Assembly: GCA_001692895.1 (NCBI GenBank)
Contig: KV748176.1
Location: forward strand, 5,609,092 to 5,673,091
DNA length: 64,000 nt
Source of the DNA: Cenococcum geophilum 1.58
Lineage: Eukaryota; Ascomycota; Dothideomycetes; Gloniales; Gloniaceae
Reading direction: 5' to 3'
Of this stretch, positions 11,603 through 24,785 are shown one piece after another. Positions within the stretch are counted from its first letter, which is position 1. Each line of letters starts with the position of its first letter. The translations under genes and the position numbers were made by a program. The notes beneath the pieces are model-generated. The model had not been told where the DNA came from. It did not search any database and worked only from the letters and a program-made list of their open reading frames with translations.

Positions 11603-14600
11603 GTATTAAACAGATAATTAAAAATAAGAACTCTATTTATTAATAAGGGCTCTAGAAGCTCCTTATATATATTAGGTAGGTCTAAATAATTAAGTCAAAT
11701 AGGTAATAGAAAGTAGGTAATAAGATATTCGATAAGATATTTAGTTATAAGTTAAGAAATAACTAAGATATAGTTTATATAGACAATCTAGGTCGTTAGA
11801 TAGTATTATAATAGTAATAAGGTACTCCATTTTAGGTTAATATACCCCCTTAGCTGCATAGAGCCTTCTAGGCTACTATAGAAATACTAAAAAGTTATAA
11901 TAGTAATTTAGTGTTAAGTTAAAGGAAATCCTCTATATAGTTACCTTACCTAAATATTATTTAAATTAAATTAAATTAGATCCTTAATATTAATAAGGCA
12001 TAATTACTAAATAAACGTCTTATGCTTTTAACGGGGTAGAGCCTTTATTAGGCCGTCTACTATTATGTCCGTAGTAGGCACCTATTTAATATTAATACTT
12101 CCTTTATAAACTTTCTGGTAGAGCTAGTAGTAATAAATATTAATATATTAGAGCTTAGTGTTAAGCTTAGCGTCGCTTTTAGTAAGTAGTTAAATTGTCT
12201 ATATATTATTGTAATAGATTACTTACTTCTTATTAGTATTAAATATAACTTCTTTAAAGAATTACTGCCACTAAATTAACTTAGTAGCCGCATGCGATAG
12301 GGCTAAAAGCTTTGCTTTAGTGCTTAATTTCATTACTAATCTTTGCTTAGTTAATTGCTAGTTAATTAGTCCTCTAAATAAGGTAAATAAATAGCCTTTT
12401 GTGCTCTTCCTACTGACTAGATCGTCTTTAAATAACGCGTCGCTTACCCTTGCGAATATCTAGTCTATTATATTCTTCTTTAAGTACTTAATCGCAAGAG
12501 TCTTGGTTTAATTAAGGTAGGTAATTGCCCTTATAGTAGCTACATTGTAAATTAGTAATAGATTTTATAAGAATTCTAATAGCTGACTTACTATTCTTGC
12601 CATATTTAAATAAGTAATATTAGCTATATAGAGCATAGATCTAACTTTCCTTTAATAGGCGTAAGTATCCTACTTAGAGGCTTACTCTGGATTAGGCTTA
12701 AGTTCCTTAATACCTATTAGTATATATATCTTACGATAATCTTTAACTTTAAAGCTTATTATAATTTTATTAATATAGGGATTCTAGCTAAGCCAGAGCT
12801 TCCTATTCTTTCTATTATAGATAATTTAAATTCCTAAGAACTAGGTAAGATTACCTAGGTTCTTTATCTCGTACTTTCTTATAAGATGCTCCTTAAAAGT
12901 TTAGAGCTTAAGTAGGTCTTTTTTCTTAAATATAGCTATAATATTATTAACGTAGAAGAAGACTATTAACTAATTGTTTTAATATAGGTAAGGCTCCTCC
13001 ACCACTAGCTTTAAGCCTTCCTTTTTTAGTGTTATTATTAAGTTACCGTGCTATAGTAAAGGTAATTACCTTAATATATAAAGCGCTCTTTAGAGAAGTA
13101 GGCACTTACCCTTAATTAAAAATCTATCTAAATACTTAACGTATACGACCTTATTAATTACGCTATTTATAAATATATTAATAGCGTTACCTTACTAGCA
13201 GTCTAGGTTAAATATTATAACAATAGCTATTAAGGCTCTAAACAATCTTACTGCTAAAATTATAATATAGGTGTTCTTATAAACTAACTCTTATAGATTA
13301 CCTTATGCGTAAAAACGAGCTTTAAATCTTATTAGATATCTATTAATATTAGTCTTATATATAAATACCCAGATAATAGGCACTGTTTTAATATAAATCG
13401 TCTTATTAACGACTTAAAACGTTCCTCTATTTTAAAGGTCTATGTATTCCTTTTAGGTAGCAGCCGCGAACTCTTCCTTATATTAATATTCTTAAAGCTC
13501 CTTTTAATTCCTAGGCGGCTATAGGAGCTAATTGCGGTATAGCTTTTTATAAAATATGAGCCCTATATTAAAGGTTAATCTTTAAGCTAGAAGGCTCTGG
13601 TCGGTAATATTAGTAAGAAAGCCTATATAAATCTTTAATTGTCCTTTAAGTCTCTTTCCTTTAACTACGTTTTACTCTCCTATATTACTATTAATCCTTT
13701 TCTTTAGCTTAGCTTTATTAGTCGGAACTAGGATATAGTGCAGCTTCTTTACTAAGGTATTTAAGGACGGTAGTAGAGGCTTTAATAAGTTAGGTTTTAG
13801 TGTCTTATTTAGGGTAGAAAGCCCTAGAGCTAAGTTATCTTTAAAGCTTAAATCTTATTACTTACTACTCTTAATATTAGGCTCTTCTTTATTTCCACTA
13901 GATTCCACCTATTATCTTTTTTTAGTGTTAACTCAAATCTTGTTTTATGTCTTATTACTTTTATTAGATAACAATTCTAATTTATCTTAAAGATTTTATA
14001 TTTAATAGATATTAATAATTTCTAATATTTAGTTAGTTCTTATTTAAAGTATATTTGCTAGATTTGGCTGTAAGTTATTATAAAGTAACCGCTTACTAAA
14101 CTTTATATCTCTTATTTTAATAACCTTTTTCTAACTAGGAATATAGATTTAGAATATATTTATTAAATTATGCCCTACTAAATATCCTATATAGGCTCTT
14201 AACGCGAGCTTATTTAGGCGTGGAATATTATATTTAAGAGGGTAGGCCCTATAGCCATAGACTTATAGGTGGCCTATATTAGGTTTTAGTGGTAATATTC
14301 CTATAGCTAATTAGATTCTCTTAAAAGGTATTTACTACCTAAGTCCTCTACTAGGCGTTCGATTAAGTAAATAGGCAGCTACTTTATAGACTTTAAGATA
14401 TAGCTCCTCTAGTAGATAGGCTTTAATTCTTATATACCGAGCCTTCTATATAATTACCCCCCTAAATTATTCTGCTGGACCGTTCTATAATTAAGTATTA
14501 GGTGCTAATCTTTTAAAACTAATTCCTTATTTAGTTGCCTATTCCTTAAATTCGCCTATAAAAAACGTCTTTTTATTTATATAGATAATGGCTACCTTAA

Positions 14601-16896
14601 AGCTATATTATGGTTTAATAATATTATAATATTTAATAACAATTTAGGTAAGAGATAACTTCTTAGCTATTATTTCTACCTTATTTATTCGCGTTGCGTC
14701 GTTAAGAAAGTATACTATATACTTATTACTATTAAATGCGACTATTTTGGGTATTAAATTAAGGTAGATTCTATAGAAAGGAACTAATAACCAAGTTAGT
14801 GGTCTTCTTAATATTACCTCGTAAGCTTTACTTACTCCACACAATTTACATTCTACTGTTGTTAGGCCTTTTATAATCGCGCCCGTTACTAACTAAGGTA
14901 GTTACTTAATTGCTTCTTTTCCTATATAGCCTAATTGCTAGTGCTATATGTAGCCTTCTACCTAATTTAGCAGAGGCTTTAATAAATGCTTTATTAGCTT
15001 TAATTAAGTCGTAAATAAAGCCTTAGGTAAGTTACTTTTTAGCTTATTATATTTAATAGTGTTCTGACTATAGTAGCGGCCATAGTAGGCGTACGTCTTA
15101 TTATCGCTATAGAAGAGAGTATTCTCTTTATTGTTCTAGTAGACTCCCTTATTATTAAGCTTATTAAGATATACTAAGTTAGTATAGAAGCCTAGTATAA
15201 AGGCTGCTTCTAAGAGCTATATCTATCTTTTCCCTTTTAGGTTATTAATTGTAACTATAGCTATACTATAGCCTATAATTTCTTTTATATATAAGCCTGT
15301 GTAGACGCGTTCTAATATAGGCTTAATATTACTAATAAACCTAGCTCTATTGTTAAAGATATATAGGCTAGTTCCTAAGTTAAGAATTATACTATTATAA
15401 AGCTTATAATTAGAAGCTATATTATTAGCTCTTATATAATAAACTATAAAGTTTTTATAGGGCTCTTAAGAGCTCTAATTACTGCTATCCTTTAGCTTTT
15501 TATTGGCTTAATTGTCCTTTTTAATTTGCTTAATATAAGCCTTAATTTCGGGCGTTATATTAGCAATTTTCTTATCCACCTTCTTCTAAATTTTATTACT
15601 TAGTTTAAACCATAATGGGCAAGAAATCGACTCTATAATATACTAGCACTTATTAAAGTAGTAACATTTTCCGTATAGGTACTCTGGCGGTAGTCGCCTT
15701 TCCTTTTTCTACTTATCTGCTAACGATTAAGGCTTTAATTTAGGCTTCAAATTTAGTGACTTATCTTTAAAGGTAACTCTAAAGGTTCCTCTTTATAGGG
15801 TTTTACCCTTCTAGGCAAGCTCCGTATAACGGTAGTTTTAGTATATTTTAACCAGTTTAAAGAAGATAAGAAGCTTCTTCTCCTTCTACTTAAGCCTTTT
15901 AAGCTAATTCTTCTAATATTCTAACTAGCTTAGTGTAATAGATTTAACTACGTATACGAAGTCCTTTACTAAATAATTACTACTTACCTTAGGTAGATCT
16001 AGCTCCTTACACTTAGTATATACCGTCTCCTACTCCTATAACTAAACCTTAAAGTTCTGGTTCCGAGGGGCTTTCTTAAGCCTTATATACTGGGTAGCTG
16101 CTTAAATCTTTTAGGCGCTATTAGTTGGAGTAATTCTCTTCTTAAGAGATACTAAGACGTTATAGGTGGTGGTGCATTTAAACGTATAGATAAGGTAGGT
16201 ACGTAAGATAGAGCTTAGGATATAGCTACGCAACATATTAAGAGCTAATAGCTATTTTCTGTATAGCTTTAAATTGTCCCTATAGTCGGCTTTAAGCATA
16301 TAAAGCTCCTCCTCCTTCTCCTCCTCATCTAGGTCCGCGATCTTCGTCTTCCCCCAGCTATTAGCATCCTTAGGTAAGACTTAAATAGATTCTTTAAGCT
16401 ATAGCAGATCGGCCTTAGGTGTTAATAGGTCGACATACTTCTAGAGACGATTGTTATTCGCTTTTAACTTAATAACCTTAATCCATTCGTCCCAATTGTT
16501 TAGGCTTATAAGGATAACGGATGATATAATAACGGGAGGGGTTTCTTATTGAGAAGTCATTGTGGGTAGTTGTCTATAATTAAGATAATTATTAAAATTA
16601 ATGGGAATAAAGGCTTTGGAATTAAAGATAATGCAGTAAACGGCCTAGGCTTATAACTATTAAACGGACAATTAAGAATAAGAACTCTGTCTATTAATAA
16701 GGGCTCTAGAAGCTCCATATATATATTAGGTAGGTCTAAACAACTGAGTTAAATAGGTAATAGAAAGTAGGTAATAAGACATTTAATAAGATATTTAGTT
16801 ATAAGTTAAGAGACAACTAAGACATAGTTCGTATAGACGATCTAGGTCGTTAAACAGTATTACAATAGTAGTAAGGAACTCCAATTCAGGTCGATA
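11603..16896 (-). mobile_element. Copia retrotransposon C with ACTAG target duplication
   Basis: The LTRs are 11603-11842 and 16658-16896 (about 240 bp). They are flanked by the identical five bases ACTAG at 11598-11602 and 16897-16901. Coding is on the - strand. The reverse transcriptase box lies at about 12941-12970 and reads FFYVNNIIA, which is FFYVDDIIA with both Asp changed to Asn. A Cys-rich segment near 15630-15665 (- strand, GKCYYFNKC) may be the Gag zinc knuckle. The element is about 5.3 kb, a usual copia length, and is riddled with stops. Insertion was in the gag-pol frame of element D. Confidence 0.85.
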
Positions 16897-18048
16897 ACTA
16901 GGTAGGCACCTATAACGCAGGTTCTAACTACAAGCTACATAATAGCATAATTCTTAACAACGGAACCACGATACGCGTCATTAACGATTAATTGAGATTC
17001 GTCGACGAGCTCCGACCGAGCAATGACTTCGTATACGCCAGAACGGGCCTAGATCCGGTTAAGGGCATAGGGACGGCAGCAGTTACAATCTAGACGCTAA
17101 CAGGACCTAAGAGGATTCTACTAGCTAACGCAGCATATGTACCGGCGTTTTATACAAAGTGGCCTGTCTAGATAGGTTTAACAATAAGAACATATAGTAG
17201 GACAATAAAAAGAACCTACTATATTACAAAGATAATCGTAAGATGTTTGCCTATTGCGAGCGATATTATAATCAATTAACGCTTAAGTATAACGAGCCGC
17301 GACCGAGGACCTTAAGTAAGGCCTTATTAGACCCTATTTCTGATTAAAAAGGACTTTAGGAAGGACTTTAGAAGAGCTTAGATAAGCTTAATAAGACGTT
17401 AGAAAAGCTTAACAAGACATTAAAAGAGCTTAACAAGACGTTAGAAGAGCTTAATAAGACGTTAGAAGAGCTTAATAAAACGTCGGACAAGGATAATAAG
17501 ACTTTAGATAAGATTTAAGTGGATATCGATAAAAGTCGGCAGGTAGATTCTGGTAGAAATTAAGATCAAGCGACCGATTAAGAAGAGCTCAGTCCTTAAG
17601 ACGATAACGTAATTAGCCCATAAACTATAAAGGACGATTTCCTAGACCTACCTACCCGAGAACCTACTACAGCTGCTCCTACCCTAGACAAGACCCTAGA
17701 CGAGACTATAGAACCAGCCCTAGCAGGGCCTTTCGGACCTTTAGCATAAAGAACAACGCGTTTAGAAGCAGTTCCTAAGGAACAGATGCGTAAGAACTAC
17801 TACGTCTATATTAACGATATTATAGCAATTAGCCGCAAAAAGAACGTACTAAGGCTTTAATCCTTTAAGAAAGAGCTAATAAAGAAGTATAAGACTGTCA
17901 AACCTAACGCTATAAGAGCTTTAAGTAAGCTTTTAGAATTCCTTTATAACCTATCGTCCTTATATAAAGACTATAGTTATTTAACTTAATACTATACTAA
18001 GACTCGCGATGCAGCTTTAACCTATAAGGGCTTAAAGCTAGGAGGGTA
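16897..18048 (+). pseudogene. Protease/pre-integrase relic and 3' part of element D
   Basis: The + frame starts GTYNAGSNYKLHNS and continues LRFVDELRPSNDFVYA, GLDPVKGIGTAAVTI and AYVPAFYT. That is the arrangement of the retroviral-type aspartic protease and following segment of fungal copia polyproteins. Only a few stops interrupt it, so it is better kept than its neighbours. It is followed by a heptad-repeat stretch and a tail (ISRKKNVLRL, NAIRALSKLLEFLYNL) that I do not recognise. Integrase and reverse transcriptase are absent. Confidence 0.55.
17371..17483 (+). repeat. 21-bp tandem repeat encoding a leucine heptad
   Basis: Five imperfect 21-bp units (CTTAATAAGACGTTAGAAGA type) encode LNKTLEE repeated, a seven-residue pattern with Leu at positions 1 and 5 as expected for a coiled coil. 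The repeats are in frame with the relic of element D around them. Confidence 0.75.
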
Positions 18049-18118
18049 TGTCAATTTAGGTTGGATTTAGCCTATTACCCTATCCTTATTCCTGTTCCGG
18101 TTATACTACTACCCCTAT
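18049..18118 (+). repeat. Left part of the 3' LTR of element D (split by element B)
   Basis: This piece starts TGTCAATTTAGG directly after the polypurine tract. The last five bases, CCTAT, correspond to CCCAT at 24645-24649, the target duplication made by element B. The rest of the LTR resumes at 24650 and ends at 24785. Confidence 0.6.
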
Positions 18119-18872
18119 TATTACGGCTTAAATAAATACCTCTAAACCGAAGCTTAAACAAATGCTGTATTACAAAGATACTAAGCTAAGGAGAAGGAAA
18201 AAAGGGGTTACTAGGACCGATGTAAACAAATATATAGGGTAAGCCGCTAAGGCGCTAGCTTTGGGCGAGCTAATTATAGGTTAGTAGAATATAGTAGAAT
18301 TTAGTAGGTAATAAGCAATAGCGTCGTTATATTACCCCCCTCTTTAAAAGAAAGCCTGCCCTTAGGCTTAGTTAGAAATAAAATAGTACTAGGCTATAAA
18401 ATGTAAGATTATAAAATATAAGATAAGGAGAAAGAAGATATAAGCGCGTCTAGACTAAGTACTAAAAGGCGACCGTAGGTTAAGTGGAAACACTAGGCTA
18501 AGAAGAGTAGCTGTTAAAAATCTTAGTAAGGATCTAATTAATTAGATAACTTTAACTGGCGGTTAAAGTTTCTAGATATTTAGAGTTTTATAGTACTAGT
18601 AGAAAACGGCAGAATATAGTAGAATTTAGCAGATAGTTATATTAGGGCTTTAGGGCGTTCTTATCCCTATACTCCTCTAGTAACTTATTATCTTTATTAT
18701 ACTAGTATTTTATCTACTCGTTTAAGTATTTTAGGGTATTAGTTATAGAACTCTTTAAGCTTCTAGGGGTAGCCTATAAAGTTTTATATAGGGTACTAGG
18801 TTAGGTCCAGGTTATAGCCCTTCTATTAGATATAGTATTTTAATATTCCCCATACTATCTTATCCCTTAACC

Positions 18873-18991
18873 CGTTAGGGTCCTTAGAGAATTCGCTACT
18901 GGATTTGACTGGGCACCTGCATTAAACCGGGTTCTCCGATTGGCTTGTCCCTTATTAATAACCGTAGGACCCAAATCAACGGGTTAAGGGA
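18873..18991. mobile_element. 119-bp MITE with TA duplication inside element B
   Basis: The inverted ends start TCCCTTAACCCGTT on both strands and each arm then contains GGGTCCT. TA flanks both sides (18871-18872 and 18992-18993), as for Tc1/mariner-like elements. The sequence keeps CpA and TpG (TGGATTTGACTGGGCACC) while the surrounding element is heavily mutated, so it arrived after element B had decayed or was too short to be mutated. Confidence 0.75.
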
Positions 18992-21399
18992 TAGGCTAGT
19001 ATTTTATTAACTTCCTATTTATTATTACCGTTTACTTAAATTAGCAGGGGAGGCTTATTCTTTTATTTAGGTAATAGGTTAATTATAGCTTTTTATAACT
19101 TATCTGGTAAGAAAATAGGGTACACCCTAATTAAATCCGGGAGCTTTACCTTATATAAGTTGTCTAACTTCTTAAGAACCTTATACGGTCCTACTATCTA
19201 ATAGTCTAGCTTTTAGCTAGGTTATTTAGTTTTCTAATTCTTTATTATAACCTAGACTATATTACTAGGGGCAAAGTTAGGCTTTTAACAGTATTTATTT
19301 GCCTACTATTCTATTAACCTTTAGGCTTTTTTTAGGTTCTTATAAGCTACTATCTAAGCTTCCTCTAAGCATTTAGTATACTATTAGGCCTTACTATAGA
19401 ATAGCTTCTCTTATATAGTCTAGGGTTTTTTTTTAGCTTTTTTTAGTTAAAGCTTATATAGGGTAAGTATCCCATTTCTAGCTAAATTAGGGCAAACCCT
19501 GTAGAGTTATAGGGTAAGGTTACTTAGGCATAGTCTATTAAAGGTAGTAGTTTAGACTAGTTATTTTAGAAGTAGTTAATAAAGGGCCTAAGCCTCTAGT
19601 CTAGGTACTAATTTATAATCTCCGTCTAACTATTTATTTAGGGGTAGTAAGCTATAGAAAGCTTTAGCTTAATATCTAGAATCTAGGTAAACTCGTTCTA
19701 AAAGGCTAATATAAACTATAGCCTATAATTAGACATAATAGTATCTAGTAGTCTATAAACTTAGTAGACGTAGTGGATATATAGCTAGGCTACCTCTTTA
19801 GTATTAATATTTTTATAATAGGGAATTAAGAACGGGTGTTTGCTAAAGCAGTTAACTATAACTATAACTATATTATACCCGTCACGGTCTATAGGTAGCT
19901 TATAAAAGTCTATAAAGATATACTACTAAGGGCGCTCTAGTATTAGGAGTAGCTAAAGTAGTCCTAGAGTTTTGTCTTATAGGGTTATAGCTTTCCGGCA
20001 GTCTTCGCAGTTCTATATATATTAGTTAATATCCGCAACTATTCTTAACTAATAATAGCAGTAGTTAATAATTTTACGGGTCTTATTCTTGCTAGGGTAT
20101 ACTATAGAAACTTAGCAATAAGCTTCGCGGATTAGTTTAGCCTATAAGTTGTTAATATTAGGGACTATAAGTCGCTTCTAGTATAGGAGTAATCCTTTCT
20201 CTATTTTAAAATCGGGGGGGTTTTTTTACTGCTTAGTCGCGGAGGGCCTTTAGGGCGTTAGCTATGCGGTTTATAGTTAGGAGGCGGTTAATTAGCCCTA
20301 CTAGTTTATCTAAGGACTCCTTTATTAGTGCTAGCTTATTATACTAGAAGTCTAGCTCCCTAAAGATCTGCGGGTTAAGCTGTTTAGGGTAAAGGAGGGC
20401 GCGCGTCCAGTATTAGGTCTTTAGCTTATCTTAGGGTCCTATATTTTATTTTCTTTAGGTTAAGGTATTAGCCTTAAAGTTTTACTTATTAGAATAATAT
20501 ATAATTATAAAGAAGAATTATAAGAGTATTTTAGCTTACTAGGCTTACTATTTAGTAAGCTGCTTTATAGTTATAAAGTACTCTAGGGCTTTATAATCTA
20601 TATATATTTTAATCTAGGAGTTTATACCTTTAAGCTCCGCACGCTATTAGAATAGTAATTAAATAATAGTTAGTATTTCTTTATTATATACTTTATAGTT
20701 ATACTTAGCTAGGTTTATTGTTTTTTTTTTTTAAAAGGCAATAGGGTACTATTTATCGTCTAGATATAGCTATAATAGGATTCCCGCTATAACCCTATTA
20801 GAAGCGTCCGTTTCTAGCATTAATTTAAGGTCTAGGTTATAGTAATAAAGGACTAAAGAAGAGATAAGCCAATCTTTTATCTCTTTAAAGGCCTTTATAT
20901 AGTTATTATTAAAGATAAAAGGCGTATCCTTCCTGGTTAGTTAAATAAGAGGTTTTGCTATAATTCTATAGTTATAGATAAACTAGTAGTAGAAGTTATA
21001 AAAGCTAAAAAAGAACTAGATCCCTTTTACTATATAAGGGGGCTTTTAGTTACAGATTGCCTTTACCTTCTTAGAGTTAACCTTAATTCTATCTGTAGTT
21101 ATAATAAACCCGAGGTACTTTATACGTTTTACCCTAAACTTATATTTCTTAATATTAACTTATAAGCCTGTGTTTTATAGTCTTTCTAGGACCTTCTTAA
21201 TATAAACTTAATGCTTAAGTTCGTTGTCTAAGTATATAAGAATGTTGTCTAGGTATACCATATAGAATTTGTCTAGGTAATTAAAAAGAACGTTATTTAT
21301 ATACCTTTAATACGTAGCTAGTCCGTTTATTAGTCTAAAAGGAAGAACTTTATATTTATAGAAACTATAATTGTCTGTATAAGTAGAGGTTGTAAATAG

Positions 21400-21583
21400 T
21401 GTTACGCGCAGAGCGTATGCGGCAGGGGCCGTATAGCGTAGCGTAGGTCACCTGACCACCTACGGCCCGATAGATAGTCCGACCTCAGCCCCCCCTATTT
21501 AGGCACCGCGATCCTTACGATCCTCTGCAAGAAAACAAGACGAATACAATTGAACCAAAAACCCCCCCACCGTGATCCGAACA
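21400..21583. mobile_element. Solo LTR, little mutated, inside element B
   Basis: About 184 bp of G+C-richer sequence begins TGTTACGCGCAGAGCG and ends in CCGAACA. It interrupts the reverse transcriptase region of element B. The flanks are AATAG (21395-21399) and AATAA (21583-21587, overlapping the last base), an approximate five-base duplication. CpA and TpG are normal here. It belongs to neither the A nor the B LTR family. Orientation cannot be decided from the ends alone. Confidence 0.55.
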
Positions 21584-24500
21584 ATAATAAGTGCGGAATA
21601 TAGTTAAATCTTTAGATGCGGGATTTATTCTAATTTAGTGGAAAGCTTAATAGATATTAAATTTAGTAAAGATCTTTACCCAGCTTAGATGTGTAAGGGT
21701 CTTATTAATTAACAGAATAGAATACTAATCCTTTTAAGTAATAGTATTTAGTTTTTAATAGTTAATGCAGGGGCGGAGGCCTTTATTAGGCTTTTTTATA
21801 AATAGGATAGGGGAAGTAAAAAAGGGTTAACTTAGCTTAATAAACCCTTTATCTAGGTTATTAATTAAGTACTACTTTATTACTTTTAGCTTATCCGTTA
21901 ATTATTAGTAAAGGGGGCTATAATTTAGCGAGTTATTAGCTTTTAATTAAATCTTATAATTATATATTTAGTAAGGGGGTAACTTATTTAAAGCCGTCTT
22001 TAAGAATATATCTTTATAATTTATATAAATAGTAAAAAGGAGGCGTTTAACTAGTTCCTCGTTAGTTTCCTTAGCTAGCTCTTTCTGCCTATTATTAATA
22101 ATTTAGTTAATCTTATATAGGCTCGTTATAAAGACCTTATTATCCTTCCGGTATATATTAAAGTNAAACNCTATAGCGCTAATTNCGGNNATNTNTATNG
22201 TAGGGGNGTTANNTAATAATAGGGGCGTATATAACTTTAGGGACTTCTAGGGTACTAGCGTTATTATTACTCCTTTTAGCTCCTATTACATCTTTTAAAG
22301 GTTATCCCTTATATCCTATTAGTGCGTTCTTTTTTATACCGGTTAGATCTACGCAATTTAGATATTATCTATATTACTATCTATCCTACTTCTATATATA
22401 GAGTCCTCTTTAAATATAGCGCTTTAGGAGAGTATCTTTCTTAGTATAAAGTTCTTTCTAGCTTTACGGCGGGCGTTTTTTTAGGTAAAGGCTAGATTAC
22501 GGGCTAGGATATTTTACTAGTAAGTAAGGTTAGCCCTTACAGCTAGTATCTTATAGTTAGTTCGGATCTCCCTAATAAAGGAGGGTAACCTTAGTCTATC
22601 CTTTGGCCAGATAAACTGTCTTTATTGTATATTTAACTAAATATTAAAATAGGATATCTATTTTCGTCTAAGGATTATATTATAGGACTCTAGGTCTAGG
22701 ATATAAAAGGGAATACTATATTGGCGTTATCTATTAAGAGTAATATATAACTTTAAAATATAGGTAATAGGCTAGCCGGCTTAGCCGTTATAGCCTTTTA
22801 CCTATATAGGCTTCTCTAGTTAGATAGCTTCTGCATTTAAAAACTTAGCAATATTATTTATATAGGCAGTATTTATAAAGGTAAAGCTATTTACTCTAGT
22901 GTTAATAAGGGCGGTTATATTAACTTTATATCTATTTTAAGATACTATATATAGAACTATAAAATGCTTTCCACCTATTAACTAACTAAGATTAATCTCT
23001 TTAAGATTAATAGGGTACCCTAGGGGGGAGTCTTTCCCTAGGGTTTTTCTTTTCCCGACTTATCGGACGTTTTTTCTTCCTTTATTTCCTTAATATTACT
23101 TATATCCTTTAGCTCTAGGTAAAATAAGGTAAAGTAATCCTCTTTATTACAGTTGTAGTATATAGCCAAGGTAGGGTTAATTAGAGTATTACGGCGAATA
23201 CTAGTTAATAGCGTAGTACGTAGCTAGTTAGGCGAGGCTCGCTAGTGCGTAGTTATAACCGCTTTTAGTATAAGAGCAATTATAGCTTATCTTTTTACTT
23301 TAGCTTTTATAGGTATAGCTAGCGAGTTCTAATTACTATAGAGTTACTTCTACTAATTAGGGCGGGCGTTAATCCGCTTTAGTTCTAAGTCTAATAATAG
23401 GTAATAAGCTGCAAGTCTGTTATAAGTTGGTAGGTTATTTAAGGTTACAGCGATCTTCTCTTATAGCCGAATTATTAGCTTATTATATAGGTCTAATTAG
23501 TAGTTCTTAAGGGGAACTTAGCCTTCTCCTATAAGGTATAGGAATTAAGTCTAAAATTTAGTAATAGGTTAGTTTAGTTTTATTATTAGGCGATTATAAT
23601 TATACTAGGCGTTTTATACTTTATTTAGGTTAATATAGATAGCTGCTAGGTGCCGTATTATCTCATTAATAGATATAAATTAGATAGAGGACTCGTCCTT
23701 AAATTTGGCTTAAAGGTGCCGTTAGGCGTCCCTAGTAGTTTAACTAAAGAGGTAGAGTATTTTAGCTTCTTTATAAAGGAAATAGTTATAGTTAACACGG
23801 AGCTTTCCTTGTACTTAAATCCTCTAATTCTTAAAGGTAGGGTCTATCCTATTAGATAATAGTAGGGGGTTAGGGAGCTTAACGGACTTTAATTACTTTA
23901 TTATTATATCTGTACTCCCTAGTATATTATATTTAGTAGAGTAAATAGGTTAGCTAGGGCTTTAAAAGGGGGAAGCTAAGCCATTTTATAGGGCTATAAG
24001 GCTTTCTAGGATCTCTTATAGGGTCTCTTATATATTTCTTACTTTAAGATAATTAGCTTTCTAGCTAGCTGTAAGGGCGTAAATCTACTCGCGTACGTCT
24101 ATAATAATATTATTATCTTTAATTTCTAATCCTAATTAGATCTTAGGTTCCTCTTAGGTAGAGGCAGCTCTCTTAAATAAGCTTACTTTAGGTACCATCG
24201 TTAGCTTCCTAAGGTTTACTAATATTATACGCTTTAGCTTTAATTCCGGGGGTATAGGTCTAGCCCTATCTAGCTCGTAAGGTAGGATATTATCTAGGCC
24301 TTCCTAGGTAATATAGAGTTGTTTTAGTGTCTAAGTATAGCGCGTTAACGCGTTATTATAGATAAAGTTTCTTTTTTAGGGTAGAATATTATTAAGGCCT
24401 TCCCAGGCAGGGTAGGGTAAGCTTAGTATAATATTACGGCTTAAATAAATGCCTCTAAACCGAAGCTTAAACGAATACTGTATTACGAAGATACTAAGCT

Positions 24501-24785
24501 AAGGAGAAGGAAAAAAGGGGTTACTAGGACCGATGTAAACAAATATATAGGGTGAGCCGCTAAGGCGCTAGCTTTGGGCAAGCCAATTATAGGTTGGCAG
24601 AATATGGCAGAATTTGGCAGGTAATGAGCAATAGCGCCATTACACCCATTTTAGTTACAGACCCCCCCTACCTTTCCTATTTCAGACACCTACCTCATAT
24701 ATAAATAGCTTCTTTTCTTTATAGTTTAAATAGACAGAGTCCTTATTCTTTACTTACTTATCGGTGCACGGACTACCGATTGACA

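Larger units (their letters stand above)
18119..24644 (-). mobile_element. Ty3/Gypsy retrotransposon B
   Basis: LTRs at 18119-18341 and 24432-24644 bound a 6.5-kb element read on the - strand. The polypurine tract AAAGAGGGGGG sits next to the 3' LTR at about 18344-18354. The reverse transcriptase box (about 21235-21270) reads YLDNILI, one Asp changed to Asn. RNase H (about 20680-20750) reads AKYNYKVYNKEIL, from (A)E.NYEVYDKE. The target duplication is CCTAT on the left and CCCAT on the right, differing by one C to T change. N bases cluster at 22165-22212. It carries two later insertions, at 18873-18991 and 21400-21583. Confidence 0.85.
11233..24785 (+). mobile_element. Copia-like retrotransposon D, the host of the nest
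   Basis: Joining the flanks of the inserted elements gives one + strand element: 11233-11602, 16897-18118 and 24645-24785. It has a gag zinc-knuckle relic and a protease/pre-integrase relic (described separately), then a polypurine tract (AAAGCTAGGAGGG, about 18033-18047) and a 3' LTR. The LTR begins TGTCAATTTAGG at 18049, is split by element B, and ends ATTGACA at 24785, about 206 bp in all with inverted TGTCAAT/ATTGACA ends. No integrase or reverse transcriptase is visible between 16897 and 18048, so D is probably a deletion derivative. Its 5' end is off the window. Confidence 0.65.

Noticed and set aside
14644-14844. A 66-codon - strand frame in element C
   Set aside because: It is a stop-free remnant of the copia pol gene, not a separate gene.
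18873-18991. TTAGGG/CCCTAA-like bases suggesting an internal telomere repeat
   Set aside because: Only one imperfect unit per arm is present, and the structure is explained by the inverted ends of a MITE.
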